Below are positions 1-13,560 of a stretch of DNA of 64,000 bases, piece after piece. Every line of letters starts with the position of its first letter. Position 1 is the stretch's first letter. The stretch comes from Epiperipatus broadwayi. Its lineage: Eukaryota; Onychophora; Udeonychophora; Euonychophora; Peripatidae. The stretch spans positions 620,001-684,000 of the forward strand of contig JAQFVV010006273.1 in NCBI GenBank assembly GCA_028023455.1, read 5' to 3'. The translations under genes were made by a program, and so were the position numbers. A model generated the notes under the pieces. The model had not been told where the DNA came from, ran no database searches, and saw nothing but the letters and a program-made list of their open reading frames with translations.

Positions 1-1450
1 CAGCAACTATCAATAGCTAGCTGTTCATGGAATTTTTCATTAGTCATACACTATAAAAATGATTGTACCAGTACTTCTTTTAAATAATCACTGAAGACAC
101 AATCTTTTGATAATTCATGCAATTCTAAATCAAATTCACAAATATTTTATATCTGTTTTAACAGTGATTCTAAAAATAAAGACATGCTATATATTTAGTG
201 AATTTGGATTTAAATAATTATGTAATATCTCGTTTAACTTTGAATATTTCAATTTTTCATGTTTTTTTTAGTTTTACAAAAACAATTTGCTGTTGGATTT
301 ATGACCTGGCTATTTGGACACTTTATCCATGCCAAAATCCTCAATTTTTACTTGTGAAATTATGATTGATTATACAATTTAGATTTGTTATGGAGGTTTA
401 TGAACTATCCAAATTACTATGTTTGGTATCAATTAAAATAGTTTTGGGTATCCCATTGATTTGTCAAACTGCACCAACTGGTATGTTTGGCTCTGTCAAT
501 TACTGTGTTTACCATTAATTAAAATTACTCTGGATGTGTGTCAATTAATTTTTGGTAACACAATGGTCTGTCAAACTGCATCAATATAATATTAGATCAG
601 CTATATATGGGTGTCATTAATGGAACTACAACAAGATACAAATAATTTAAATAAATCAAAACAATCTTGCAAAAATAGAGACTTCTAGCCATTTATTTAT
701 AAACTGAATAAATTGTTAATAATATAATATACAATAAATTTTTTTAGATTATTAGATTAATTCAATAATATATACTCAATATATAAATTATCAATTTAAT
801 AGGTGTGTTGTGATACATAAACTTCTAATACTATTATTGCTTTTAGAATATTGTGTAAGTTTGGGATATTTTATAAAAATCCTAGGCTCGCTTTGGAATC
901 TTTAGTAGTGGCCCACACTGGAATAAATAGTCAATTATGCTGAGTCTTCAATTGGTTCACTCCAGACAAACTCTCTTTAGTAGATTGTTTTGGATTTCAT
1001 AGTGTCTACTGTTATTATTCTCAAAGTAATTAATTACATTTTTAATTAGAATTGTATTTCTTAATTAATAAATTCCAAAATCTAACTTTAATTAACAATT
1101 AAAATTATAATTAATGATTAACTAAACTGAGATATAATTAGTTTTTTATTCTCTTAGAAAAATAATAACTAGTTTAATAATTATACAAAATAATTATTTT
1201 ATATATAAACTCATCATAATGTAAATCCCTTGTAACATACTAAATTTTCAGATTCCAAAATAGTATATAAATGGATTCAAATAAATATCATTATTATTAA
1301 CATGACTCAATATTCTTTAACTATAAATGTGCAAGAATGCTGCTGTCTTGGCAAATATTATTAATTCAAAATATTATTATTCTCAAAACATATTTAAACA
1401 CATTCATCAATAATAACTTTATCAAGTCTTTTCATAAACTATATTCATTA
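1..1450. other. AT-rich spacer, no gene seen
   Basis: No coding similarity is visible. The only local structure is a weak tandem duplication: about 418-476 and 503-585 both contain an 'aattaaaat' core followed by 'tgtcaaactgca'. The rest is AT-rich, with stops in all frames. Confidence 0.5.
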
Positions 1451-1625
1451 TCATGTGAGAAGAAACTAGACATTTTGGACATGCACTATTGATAATTTAC
1501 TTGCACTCACCCATCAATGAATGTTTTAAAAGCATAGGTGAATATTTTAAAACATGCATTGACAGGTGACTGTAGGTAGATTACCAATAGTGCATGTATG
1601 AATTGTTCTGTTTCTTCCCATGTGA
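1451..1625. mobile_element. Small fold-back (MITE-like) element
   Basis: The two halves are imperfect inverted repeats. The left arm (about 1451-1530) begins tcatgtgagaagaaac and contains catgcactattgataat. The right arm (about 1548-1625) reads back as tcacatgggaagaaac with catgcactattggtaat. The loop is about 15-20 nt. The whole unit is about 175 bp with no coding capacity, which is typical of a non-autonomous fold-back element. I see no clear target duplication, so superfamily is not assigned. Confidence 0.7.
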
Positions 1626-3206
1626 TCACATACATAGATCACTAGTATAATATATTAATTACATATATTATAATTACTTAAAAATCTCTGAAAAACCATA
1701 TATTGAGAAAAACTATTCCACAGATATAGATATGACAAACTGTATAAATAATACCTAAATATCAAGCATACCAAATACAAACAAATAAAAATAAATATCT
1801 CAATTATTATGTATACAAATTTAACTTAAATAAAATGTGCTCATATATAATTATTTGTAAAAATAAGATTAATTAAATTCTTGATTGTAATATTGTATTT
1901 AAATAACATAATATCTGTTCATCTTATCCAATAATGTCATATGCATATAATTACACACATATGTAATGTGTCAAATAAAATTCTCATATTTTTTTCTATT
2001 TTCAATTAGATGGTAAATTATTTATTTGCCTTTTTTAAAAACTAATATGTTTTAAATAAAGTTTTACTCCTTCCTATTTTAATCTATAATATAACATTAT
2101 GAATTAAATTTTTACCTTTTATATTTTTGATTCATGATATAAAATTTTTTTTTATTCACTTGTATACACTAAGCTATTTTCAAACAACTTTTCTTATTTT
2201 AGTTTAAAATATAAAAATTTCTACTTTGGATTGGATCAGGTTTAAATCTTTGATTTACAAATTGCACTAATACATGAGTTTAAGAATTTGGGATGGCCAT
2301 TCATATTCATGATAATTATTGTTATTAGTTTGCCAGTATAAATCATGAATTAATCCTTTTTTAATTTCAATTCAATTATTATTTTAAACATGTTTGTTTT
2401 AATTTATCCTGAAATATAATTACATATAATACATGAATACAAGAAAGAATAACATTAAAGAAAGGAATTCATTACAATGTTTATTTTAGCAGGAGAGTAA
2501 AGAAAAATATTTTCGACGTTATGGCTATTTTTAACACTTATTGCAGCATCAGAAATCTAATTTAATTCTTTCATAAAAATGATTCACAGTATTGATTTCA
2601 TTATAGTACTTCATAGATTAAATTCTTTTAAATTCTTTTTATATACATTCTTTTTTCGTGTATAAAGTTTTTACTTATTAATATTCTAGTGTGAAATCGT
2701 TTTAGCAAATGGTATAATGTTATATTCAGTATTATATTTTATTTTTTTATGATAAATTTTGTTTCTTGGATTGAAACAGCTAAGTATTTTCAACATTCCT
2801 TTCATCAACAGAATTCTATTCAAAATACATATTTCTGCATAAATTATCAGCTATAGCTTCTTAGCACTAACTAAAATTAAATTCTTCAATTCAAAACTAG
2901 ATCCTGATTCACTCTACAATTTTAATATTACACAATTACAATGTCAATAAAACCAATGGTTCTAATTAGAATTTTAAAACAAAAATTGTTTTAAATTATA
3001 ATAAACGAAGAACAAAAAGAATAATTACAATTACAAAACAAATTTATCCATAAACTATTTTTAAATTTAACATCTGCTTTGAAATAATATTTAAATGTTT
3101 AGATATCTATAATTAGCTACAATTTTCTTTTTCGTTTTTAAATCTTAGATATTAATAGTTAATACTTAATGCAAGTATAGTATATATACTTTTAAACCAG
3201 ATGTAA
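1626..3206. other. AT-rich spacer, nothing recognised
   Basis: I see no reading frame, repeat pair or RNA gene I can support in this stretch. Confidence 0.5.
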
Positions 3207-3945
3207 TTAGAGAGGACTTGAATCAGACCTTCAAGCTCCCTTTAATTATCCACTCCATTTTATACAACTGATACTTATGACCACATACATGTGGAAAAAA
3301 TAAATGATCTCCAATCTCCAATATACATATTTAATGCTGAACCAGCAATCATCAGTTTGTCCGAATCATCATCTCCCACACACACACATATATAATCAGT
3401 GCTCAGTTTATATTAAGATAGCAAATCTTCAGACTTTAATGGACAGGCTTTATTCTTCTCCACTCTCCAACTCTTTGGCCATCCATATCATTGAAAATCT
3501 AATGATGGCATGTTCAAAATTCTGTTTGCCAATTTAAATATTACATATTCAGCCAGTATTTCCCTTTTCTGTGTATTTAAGTAAGCTTAAGGTCCTACAT
3601 ATGAGGAGTCGGAATGACTTACAGTCAACATGTGTATGGCAACAAAAATTGGCAAACAAGTGTTTTGAACATGATATCAACAGATTTTTAATATGAATGA
3701 GTGAAGATTTGGAGAGTGGAGATGATCGAAACCTGTCTTGAAGATTTTTTTTCTTAATATAAACTGATCACTGATTATACATGCGTTGAGAGATGATCTG
3801 GAACGATTGATGAGTGCTGGTACAGCATAAAATACATATATTGGAGATCATTTATTTTTTTCACATGTATGTGATCGTGTGTATAGGTTGTGTAAGATGG
3901 AGTGGATGGCTAAAGGGAGCTTGAAAGTCCGAGTTCAAATAAATT
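3207..3945. mobile_element. Fold-back element with tRNA-like arm ends
   Basis: A roughly 740-bp inverted repeat. The left arm (about 3210-3535) and right arm (about 3640-3945) are reverse complements over about 300 bp, including the 'ttaatataaactgat' and 'gagtgctgg' blocks. The unpaired centre is about 100 bp. At each outer end, reading outward, is a tRNA-like motif: gatggagtggatggctaaag, then gcttgaaagtccgagttcaa. This matches a polymerase III A-box/B-box layout and looks most like a serine tRNA with a TGA anticodon loop. The same family makes the larger fold-back at 26165-27335. No protein is encoded; an open frame at 3304-3537 lies wholly inside the left arm and is not believed. Confidence 0.75.
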
Positions 3946-5090
3946 GTTTAAAAAAATTTCTTGAACTAAAATTTTATTTTATAAATGAAGAACTTCTAAT
4001 AGGAAATAAATCTTTGTATAGAACTAAATAAAAAAGTGTTGGTAATGAATGTTTTAGTTTTTGTAGCCTCTCATAAATATATTGTATATATATTTAACAC
4101 ATATGCATATAAATCATTACTTTCATTAATTTACTTTATAGTTCAATTTTGCATACTATATTGAATTTGATTTATTTCTTATAATAAATTTGTAATTATT
4201 GCAAATTACAACTAACTTTTTATTTTGATTTTTTTAAATGTATAACTTATGCATGCACAATGCTGCGAAATGACATATAAAAATACTTCTATGAAACTAT
4301 CATTTAAATATATATATATATTTTAATTTGTCAAGTCTTAAAGTAAAAATAGCAATAGCATCAAAGTAAATCTTAAATAATTTAATTAATTATCATTTAA
4401 TTTTAAAAGTAAAAGAAAAAACTTATGAAGTATCAAAAATGTTTTTTTTCTTACTTACTGATTGAATCACTTAGTCTATGCTCCTCTCAGATTTAAATTT
4501 ATAATGTCAAGCAATAACATAATAATTTATTTATATATATACCAGTGAGTTTTTAAAAGCAATAACCACAATTGATATATGCACAACATCAAAAGATTTT
4601 GATAATTAAAATTAAACTATGGTCATATTTATATCTTTAAATTGTTTAATGTCTATAAGATAATTATTAATATTTATCCACTTTGAAAATCTATGTGTTG
4701 CCTTGATGTATAAATACTAACTTTTTCCTCCAAATTTTTCAGTAAAAAAAAACAGTTTTAATTAAAAAAATTAATGACTATATGATCGCTCCTCAGACCG
4801 CTGTTTTAACAGCTATTGGCTGTCTGAAAGTAATAGTAAGGCGCATGTGGAAGAATAGCAACCTTCCAGTCATTACTAATTTAATAACCTATTAATAAAA
4901 AATCCTGTCTGCAGAATAATAATGCAATATAAAATATTACTTTATTTATATATTTTCTCTAAATTATATTACTAACGAAATGTGAATAGATATTTACAAT
5001 TTTTTTCTTCATCATCTTTTATAAACTACATTTTTTTTCAATAATTTTCAGATCTTCACATTTAAATGGTGTTGAATTCTAATATAAATG
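3946..5090. other. AT-rich spacer with one GC-richer island
   Basis: Mostly featureless. About 4781-4870 is noticeably richer in G and C and contains a short inverted motif around gctgttttaacagc, but I cannot assign it. Confidence 0.4.
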
Positions 5091-5099
5091 AATCATCAT

Positions 5100-5380
5100 T
5101 ATCAATAGTATTCTCTTCCATAGACAGACTCAGAGAGGAGTCACTTCATCAATTCGTGCATTTTCCACTGCGTTCTCTTCATTGCCTAGCTCTTCAATTC
5201 CATGTAGCTCTTTTCAAGTCTTATATCATTCAACAATGTCAATCTTTTCCATCCTTTCTTCCTGCTTCTATTCACCATTCCCCCCAGAACATCTTTCATT
5301 AAACTATACTTTCTTCTTAACATATGTCCAATCCAGTTTCCCTTTCTAATTTCTTCAATCAATCTTTTTTTTTTCATTTA
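5100..5380 (-). pseudogene. RTE-like LINE, C-terminal end of reverse transcriptase (fragment)
   Basis: A 63-codon minus-strand frame at 5186-5377 contains the block GNWIGHMLRR, followed by a KDVLGGMV-type segment and RKKGWKRLTLLNDI. This order (W-x-GH-x-LRR, basic Gly/Arg-rich linker, L-x-DI) is the standard C-terminal tail of RTE/endonuclease-reverse transcriptase LINEs. A short extension downstream in the element's direction (toward 5100) keeps a similar acidic tail and then stops. The catalytic reverse transcriptase and endonuclease parts are absent, so this is a 5'-truncated dead copy. The overlapping plus-strand frame at 5066-5302 is its shadow. Confidence 0.7.
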
Positions 5381-8300
5381 CCCTTTCCAAAACTAATACT
5401 TGTATAAAGAGATTTATCATTATAAAAACAAATTATATGTATGCTAGATTTGTTTTTTGTGATTTAATAATTAACCCTTCAGCCACAGTTTAACATATTG
5501 TTCTATATATGTGGCCATTCAATAATCACAAAAAATGTATTTTATTAGAATATTTGTTTTAAAAAATGTACTTTTAGCATATTTTTATTATATACATGTA
5601 TCTTCAGAAATAAAATAAAAATGTTCTAAATAGTTATATTTTGATATAAGAGATCAATGTTTAATGCATGCCTTTCCTCCCAAACTATTATACTTTAACA
5701 TTAAAAAAATGTGTGCAACATTTCTATCTTAAACTAATATATATATATAATTTTTTGTAACAAACTGGAACAAAGCAAAGCTGATAAAACCTGAATATTG
5801 GTATACATTGTTTAAAAAGTCCACACCAAAAACTATTTTTCAAAGGTGCATGTCTCTGAATTTTTTTATTTAATTACATTTGTTACCTAAAGTATAATTA
5901 AAATCAAATGATTGTCTTTCATCCAATATCATAATAAAAGCAAAATAAGCACTATCCACTAAAATGAAAATATTCCCAAAATTTCTTTAAAGTATAACTC
6001 CATCCAAATCAACTAATTCAAAATAATCTCATGATTTTTTCATTATATACTTTAATAATTACTTTGATATTGCTATTGAGACAATTATTTGCTTTAAAAC
6101 TTATTTGTATTAACTATTTTAGAACTTATTTCAAACAAAATTAATAAGCTTACACATTAATAATAAATAATAAATAAATGTAGTATTTTATCATTTTTTA
6201 CCATAGCATAAAACTAACTATAGTGGTAGTGATACAGTTTAACATAGCATACTTTCAAAAATTTATAAAAATAACTAAGCATTAGTATAATTTAGTGGTT
6301 GATGCATTACGTCCATGATATGACTTGGGATTTGAATTTGCACAGAACTTATTTAAAATCAAATAGCTGAGGATTTACAGGTAAACAGCTCATAAACTAT
6401 TCAAAAAGCCATTCAGGTAGATAGGTAACTAGCTATTCTTATCTAGAGAATAAAACAATCCAGAAACTGACAGACCTAATGATTATTGTCTTCACTTTTC
6501 CCTATTTCTCTAGGAAGAGATATTGAGATTATCTAAATTGTTTTACTTAAAGCTACATAAATAACAAAGATCAATGCTAAATTTAAAGTAAAATCTATTT
6601 GAAATATTAACTGCTTCTGTGAATAATGGTGGTAGGATTGTTAAGACCAATTTACCTAGATACATTTTATGTTAAAAATATTAAGTTATTACTTCACAAG
6701 ATTGTAATTCTTATTGTGGTTAAACATAAAATTTAATAGTAAAACATTTTTGTAAGGCATGATCAGTTATAAGATCACATATTAATTTTTATAATGAACT
6801 ATATATATATATTATAATAATGTTAACATTTTAAATAAACTATGAATATACAAATACCAGTCATTGTTATATAAATCCCTATATTTGCAATGTCATTATG
6901 TAGAATCTCTGTTATTTCTGGATCAAAACATATTAAAAATATTAAAATTTAATAAAATAGAAATTAAGATGTTTTAAATTTTGATTTCTCAGTTCACAAG
7001 GCAATTCCTAAGCATTGCAATAACGTCATAAGCATATAATTGATGTAATTTTCTCAGTAAAGCTTAAATTTTTTAATTCACTATAAAATATATTTATTTA
7101 CATTAAAAAATGAATGGAAACTACATCTACATTCATACATAAATGTGAAAGATTGTTTGTTTGTGATCTTATAACTCAACAAATATTGCACCAGTCTTGA
7201 AGAATCTTGCATGATTTTCTTTTTTGTGTGTAACATTTTACTAGCATATACATTTTTGTTTTGTTTTAAAAATATTTCTAATTTGTAATGAGTGGAAATA
7301 TATCATAATTATTTTCAAATGATGTCATAAAAAACCAAAAAGAGAGCTACACTGACTAAAAGATTTCTGAGTTGGACATTTTTTTAAACAAAAAGTTGAT
7401 GAAGCAAGATAAAATTTGATTTTGTAAATATATTTAAAATTAATAAAACTATGTTTATAACCAAATATTTTATTTCTCATTTGAATAATGACAATTTAAA
7501 TCAGTTATAATAATGAATGTGATAGACTTTTAGGATTTCAATTTAAATATATATTTAACACATGTTAAAGTAAAATTTAATATAGCACAGTACAGTAACA
7601 TAAACATTCTGAATTTAATAAACTTTAACTATGAAATTGATGAACGTTTAAAATGTCAGTTTAAATATGTTTATATGTTTAACATGTGAAAAAGTACATT
7701 ATAAAATGTCTTGGAAAGAGCAAGAGAAAAAATTAATTTGATAAACTTTTACGATTACTCTGTAAGTATATTCTCACATGATAAAATAAGATATTGTGGC
7801 CTGTGTATTGAGATATACCCTAAAAAATGAAAAGCTATTAGTTTTTGTTAATAAATATATTTTAAATTATTTAAACTTCATTTATACCATATATTTAATT
7901 TCTCACTTGTATATATTATAATGAGATTAAAATTTTATAACCATCTTAAAAATTATCACATGAGAAATATAATTTATTTTAAATTTATTGATTATTATAT
8001 TTAATAAAAGTTATATTTTTATTATACTACTGTTGATAATTATTTCATGTAAATATTACACAAATAAATTTTAATTATCAAACTTTCTACTAATATAAGA
8101 GTACAGCTAGAATTTGAAAGTTTTAATTATACAACTTTCTAATATTGATAATGGGGCAACTAGAGTAAGAGACATGCTTATTTACTGTTCGGTACATCAA
8201 AAATGCAATTTAAATAAAGCATTAAAAAATGTCTACTGCTTAGAATATAACTTCCCTATATATATATAAATTGAAAATATATTTTAATAATCAATTGCAT

Positions 8301-8640
8301 TATATTATTTTATGTTTATTATTCTATTAACATGAAAAGTCATGGGTTAGCTTTCCTCCTATTAGTAAAATAAAACAATGTAATGTAGTTGAAAATTAAA
8401 ATATGTTTAAACAATATTTACATAAAATAACAATCCACGAGTTATGATTAGCAGTTAAAAATGACCTATAATATTGCTTACAAAAATGCATTACAATAGA
8501 AAATATTATTTAAATATATTTTAATTATCAAATATATTACAATTTTTAAAAAAAAAATTATGTGAACAAAGTGATTATTAGGGAATGAGACATTGAAGAA
8601 ATTGTAAAAGAACCCATGAGTAAATAACTAGAATCTGACA
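5381..8640. other. AT-rich spacer
   Basis: No gene is supported. At about 7400-7980 similar AT-rich blocks recur ('ttatttctca.ttg' near 7470 and 'taatttctcacttg' near 7895; 'tttaacacatgtta' near 7556 and 'tttaacatgtgaa' near 7679). This suggests an old, decayed local duplication. Confidence 0.4.
6283..6348 (+). repeat. Possible decayed tRNA-like SINE head
   Basis: Contains tttagtggttgatgcatta (A-box-like), then about 30 nt later gggatttgaatttgc (a degraded B-box). Spacing fits a tRNA-derived promoter. No stem pairing is convincing, so this is a weak call. Confidence 0.3.
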
Positions 8641-8649
8641 ATCAGCAAC

Positions 8650-9614
8650 TCAAAATGGATAGTTGAGATACAGGAATTTTTAATGGCTTCCATGTATCAT
8701 AGATTTTAGGAAAGGAAACTTTGCAGTCCCTTGCTTTTAATGTTTTAATAATGCCCAACAAATCACTAAGTAGATTCCCTGAATTTCTACCAAATGTGAT
8801 GTTGCACCTAAGGATTCACAGTGAATAGTTCAGCATGACAGAGTCTTATTGTTGAAAAAACACCAGCCTGAATACAGTCTCGAATATTGAAAATTCTGTC
8901 CTTATATGATATCATCCAGCAGTTGATTAATAATCTATACTGTTGTAGAGTTTTGCACTCAGTATGTATTTTGTCAAAGCCACTTTTATTCACCAAGAAA
9001 TCATTAGTTGGTAAGGAATGTACATTTATTTTTAAAATAAAGTTTAAATATTTAGCCTCAAGCAACCTTGAGAACAGTTGGGTTTATCATGAGGGATTGA
9101 TAGAAAAGTTGATGAGTGTCCCAAATATTTGAGCTTATTCCTCCAACCACCCCCACATTAATTCCAGCACTTGCAACCAAGTTGACATTCAATCATATTG
9201 GTCCAGAATAGGGACTGACCATGATGTGATGGGGTGTCAGTGGGAGAGACTAGGGATTGATGAGTCCTACGAGATTATTCTTCTAATTGTGACAAGCATA
9301 TTATGTGCTCTCTGAACTAAAAAAGAAGAGATGATATATAGTCCTAATCCCTTGAGTTTTTTAGGCAGGCATGCCTTTCTAAGGCTGATTGCAGCAGTTT
9401 TCTTTCTCCACATAATGTCATCAATTTCTGATGCCTTACCTTTTGTCATTGATTCACAGTTACTGCTTCCAATATGTATGACTCTGTCTTTGTGGCTTAA
9501 AGTATAATGAATTTTATTAAAAACTACTATTGTTTTTTTGCTTCTTTTTTCACTGTATTTGCAAATTATACCTTTTTTTTTCTTCCTTAAAAATTTCTTT
9601 TCAATCATCGCCAA
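8650..9614 (-). pseudogene. Fragment of the window's main APE-type LINE (ORF2 3' part)
   Basis: Two minus-strand open frames (9267-9614 and 8808-9065) together resemble the end of ORF2 in the LINE at 29.8-35.8 kb. The first has MWRKKTAAIS, then KKLKGLGLYII, matching IWGKKTVPIS and NGLGLHSLQT at 34.68-34.80 kb. The second has NVHSLPTNDFL and ISYKDRIFNIR, matching NLNALPTKYFL and SNYKGRSIPSIR at 35.12-35.36 kb. The order is preserved. Endonuclease and catalytic reverse transcriptase regions are missing, so this is a truncated copy. The lysine-rich upstream part (9450-9614) may be flanking sequence read by chance. Confidence 0.65.
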
Positions 9615-10236
9615 AAATTGTGCTTTTTTTAATTTTAACTTTTCTTTCTCTTTTTACAAAAGATTTTTTGCATTTTCTATCTTTTTTTTTTTATATGTGT
9701 GTAATTATTTAAATCTTAATCAAAAATTTTCCAAATTCTTTTTCTAATTATTTATTTCATACTTGTATTCATGGTTTATCTGGTTCACTTCTGAATTAAA
9801 GCTTTCTGAACTAAAATCTACTCCACTTTAATTTTTTGATTAAGATGTCAATTTATAAGATCTACTTCTATCATTACCACATCAAGATTTTCTGGGTTCA
9901 TACTCCATCCATTCAAAGTTGCAATGACAACTTCATTGCAGCTTAGAGTTGATTTCTCATGTATAGAAACTCAACATCCAATTGATTTAATTTAACTATG
10001 TCATAAAAGATAATAGTATAGAGAAAATCCATTATTCTTCTTTAGCAACATATTGATTGCCTTCTGACATTTTTCAGAACCTTTTCAACATCAAATATTA
10101 GAAGTTTATAACTGTTTTTTTTTCCTATACATTTAATCAATATTTTGCTGCTGACACAAAAATGATCATAATTGGGAATACCCATGACCACTTTTTGTTT
10201 ACAATACAGATATTAGTATTAAAACTTAAGCAAAAT
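9615..10236. other. T-rich spacer
   Basis: The stretch 9520-9720 is very T-rich on the plus strand; the phenylalanine-rich frames there are compositional. Nothing else is recognised. Confidence 0.4.
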
Positions 10237-11100
10237 TGATGTGCACAGGGACCAGACTCACCTAAGCCAACTATACACTGATTAATTTATTTTTAGCATA
10301 TAAATACATAATAAATTTAAACTTAAGAAAAAAGAGTTTATTACTCTTGAATCTAAAATATAATATTACTAATTATAAAATATAAAATTAGTAAAGTATT
10401 AGTAACTTTGAGTAGTGGTTTTCTGGTTGCTTTCACAAATAGTTTTGCAACTATAAATAGAAAATCTTGTAAAATTCTCTGACAATTATGTTAATTGGTA
10501 CATTGTTCGATATAAGACTATGCTGTCACCATTCTTTATAATGACAGCACTATTCTTCATAATGTCATCTACAATGCTGTATTTTATCTCACTGCACAAT
10601 TTAGCTATGTTGACTCTTCACTGTTCTGTCTTCAATATGCTGGACTGCACATATGCTTAACAATTGTGTGGCCTTTTTTACTGTTTATATACAGCATTCA
10701 TCACCAACATGTCTAGTACAAGAGTTTTTTCATTTGCATCATTCTTTGTAGTGTCATCAACAACGCTGCAATCTATTTCACTGCATGATTTAAACTCTGT
10801 TGACTCTTCACAGTTCTCTCTTCTACATTCTAGATTGCATGTATGCTTAACAATTCATTGTGATCTATGATCTTGTTCACAGCTTATGCACAACACTAAT
10901 CACCCATATGACTAGAACAGCAATTTTTTTATTTACTCATATTATTTTCTTTTCCCCATAATTTTAAGGACTATGACCACTAACTTTCTAGAATAGTTCT
11001 AATGTCCTTTTATTTTTGATATTATATCTGCACACACACTCATACTACTTTATTTATCTTTATATATTATTGGTGCAAAATTTTTTTTATCCTCCCCTCA
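10237..11100 (-). repeat. 3' LTR of the Gypsy element, with internal duplication
   Basis: Matches 14785-15440 throughout but is about 200 bp longer. The excess is a tandem duplication inside the LTR: about 10534-10740 and 10741-10945 both contain 'tcactgca...ttta', 'gttgactcttcac', 'tatgcttaacaatt' and 'atg.ctag.acaag' blocks. The other LTR has a single copy. The frame at 10664-10870 is an LTR artefact. Confidence 0.75.
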
Positions 11101-11559
11101 CTCTAGAAATTATTGTAAAGTTCAATTACAAATATAATCCTCTAATTTAAAAGGCTTTTATCATTTTCTCATTCCTCTCAGCAGAGGTATTGTCTGTCTT
11201 CCTCCCTCTGTTGTCTGCCATTATTATCTACAGATGGATACTGTAGATTTAAACTTGTAGATTCTTCTTTTCCATTTCCTTCAATTTCAGTAGATATTCC
11301 ATACTATTGTGTTTTACATGATCATCAATAAGAATAGTAGATGCACTTGTTGCTTCTTTATTTAGTTCAAACAGCTCGGACAAATGGATTCATAAATGGT
11401 CTTATCTCTCTTTCATCTTCCAATTCAAACATACTTAATTGCCTAAATAGCACTTTAGTTATAATCCCAAGCATTCATCCCATATCCACACTGTTTCTAC
11501 TGTTTTAAATTTAACTCTAATTTTATCTGCTTTATTCTACTTTTATCTGGTATCAAGAC

Positions 11560-12060
11560 AAAAACATGTGTTTTGCAGTTCTTTTGGTCACAGAACTTAA
11601 TGTGAAATGCTAATAAAATATTGCTGTAGTTAATGCTTCATGAATATCAGTGTATTCCATTTTAGCAGTTTTTAGTTGTTGAATAGCCTTTTCTGATAAC
11701 CGATTTGACTGATGTGGGGATGTGTGTTACAGGAGATATTAATAAATGTTGCATTCACTTCTTAGCTAGAAAATCCTACAACTGTACTGAAACAAACTGA
11801 GAACCATTATCTGTGACTAATGTCGCAAAGAGTTCAACTCAATATTTTGAATACATTCTCTGCATTAATATTTTTTATTATTCTGTATTCCATACATTTA
11901 AAGTATGCATCAGTGATGATAACAGTCTTGTACAGTGTAAGTGAATCTTTTGCCATGATTTAATAGCTTCCAGTCACAGTTTTAATTCACTGATAATCTC
12001 GATATGATTGACAGGCTTGACATATCTTTACAGTTTTCTCAATGTCAAAATCCAGGTTAG
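11560..12060 (-). pseudogene. Gypsy integrase remnant
   Basis: Reading the minus strand from about 12055, one frame gives DFDIEKTVKICQACQSYR, the HHCC zinc-binding end with its C-x2-C pair. A second frame then gives AWQKIHLHC. Near 11816-11793 comes VTDNGSQF, the block around the second catalytic aspartate of the DDE core. Frames shift at least twice and contain stops, so no enzyme could be made. Position after RNase H fits Ty3/Gypsy order. Confidence 0.75.
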
Positions 12061-12499
12061 TTAACAGCTAATTATTTTATATGAATAACTCTGGAGTGTC
12101 TTTCATGTATGAGGTCTAACAAATGTTCTCCCCCTGAGTTGGAATTAAAACTTGGCCAGTCATAAGTATACACTTGCTAAACAGATAAACTCTCTTAGGC
12201 ATTCCAATTTGACCAGTCTTGTTTTATCCATACCATAACTAATATCCTGCACCTTTTTTCACCCAATTTGCTACAACTTTACTGTTTACTACATTAGATT
12301 TCATAAGATCTATATAATTTATGTCATTCATACAGGGCTCATTTGTCTGAGTTCTAGAATGAGCACTTGCATACTTTATCTGTTTTTCTAGCTTGTATAT
12401 TAATTCAGAATCATAAGAAGATGTCAATACCTTGTAATAAATAAACTGACTAGAATCCAGAGTCAATTTTCTCTTTCCAAATAATCTCAATAAAGATTT

Positions 12500-12700
12500 A
12501 TGGCCTGTAAAGACTTTAAAGGAATGTCCATATACAAGTTAGTGAAAACTTTTTTACCAAGAATACAATTGCAAATGCTTCTTTATCTCTGGAAGCATAT
12601 GATACAGGGTATTCACCTCCAAATACTTTGTGAAAAATTATAACACCTACCCTGAAATCAGAAGCATCTGTATTAATGATAATTTATTGTTTGTCATGAC
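12500..12700 (-). pseudogene. Gypsy RNase H remnant
   Basis: The minus strand here reads DFRVGVIIFH, then GGEYPVSYASR, DKEAFAIVFLVKKF and a W-T-F close. This matches the Gypsy RNase H order: D-x-x-x-G-G/V-x-L/I, P-I/V-x-Y-x-SR, EKEALAIVF-x-VKKF. The adjacent minus frame at 12239-12490 may continue the connection domain, but I recognise only its position. Confidence 0.75.
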
Positions 12701-12959
12701 AATGTACCAGCAATCGGTTAGAAGACAGCAAATGTTTAGTCTTTCTCAAGGCCAAGCCCTGTTAAACTTACCGTATACTTCTTAGATTTTTCTTTAATAA
12801 TTGGTAGAGAGGAGTCACTATATAGGATTTTCCTTTCAGAAAGCTTTCAAAAAAACTGAGTAGACCCAAAAGAAGAATTGCAATCCTCTGACATCTGTTG
12901 ACTTCAATGCATTCCTACTGCTCTGCCCTTCTCTGGATGGAGTATTTGCCCTTATCCAT

Positions 12960-13560
12960 TATATGCCTAGAAAATTAATATCTCTGGTGGACAATAGATA
13001 TTGACAGGAATTTAATCTAAATACCCACTTTATTAAGCTACACAAACATATCATTCACCTCTATTAATTCCTTTTTATTTTCTGAAGCTATTAAAATATC
13101 ATCAAAATAGGATAGGATCTAACTCCTTCTATGATCATAAAAGAATTTCTATTTTGATCTGGAAAATATGAGGTGCTATAACTTACCATTAAAATATGGT
13201 AAAAAAACTTGTCTGTTCTAGTAATAACCAAGATTTGATGAAATGCCAACTGCAAATCTATTTTAGTAAAAAGAGAACAATTCTGCAGACAAGCTAATAT
13301 TCTCTCTAACACTTGACACTGGATAATCTCATTAATATTCTTATTTACTGTTGCTCTGTAATGGCAGCATATCTCATTTTAAAATAATGACTATGGATGT
13401 AACCCAAGTGAATTCTTCCATTGGTGAATTAATGCCTTTCTTCTTCCACTTTAGATATGAGAGTGAATAGAGCTTTTCTTAGTCTGTTGCACATTCGACA
13501 TTAGCTCTCTATCCATAGGGTGCATCTTCAAGTCTTGTCAGCTGGATTTAAAGAGTTGAA
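12960..13560 (-). pseudogene. Gypsy reverse transcriptase remnant
   Basis: A 73-codon minus-strand frame (13091-13312) includes SLFTKIDLQLAFHQILV, the motif around the first catalytic aspartate of Gypsy reverse transcriptases (F-x-K-[IL]-DL-x-x-[GA]-[YF]-HQI). It continues into a degraded region where the FGL and YxDD blocks would lie, but frameshifts obscure them. It sits upstream of RNase H in element order, as expected. Confidence 0.75.

Noticed and set aside
8887-9132. 81-codon plus-strand frame
   Set aside because: Antisense shadow of the LINE ORF2 fragment on the minus strand.
9530-9747. Two Phe-rich plus-strand frames
   Set aside because: Produced by T-rich DNA; no domain, and they overlap each other out of frame.
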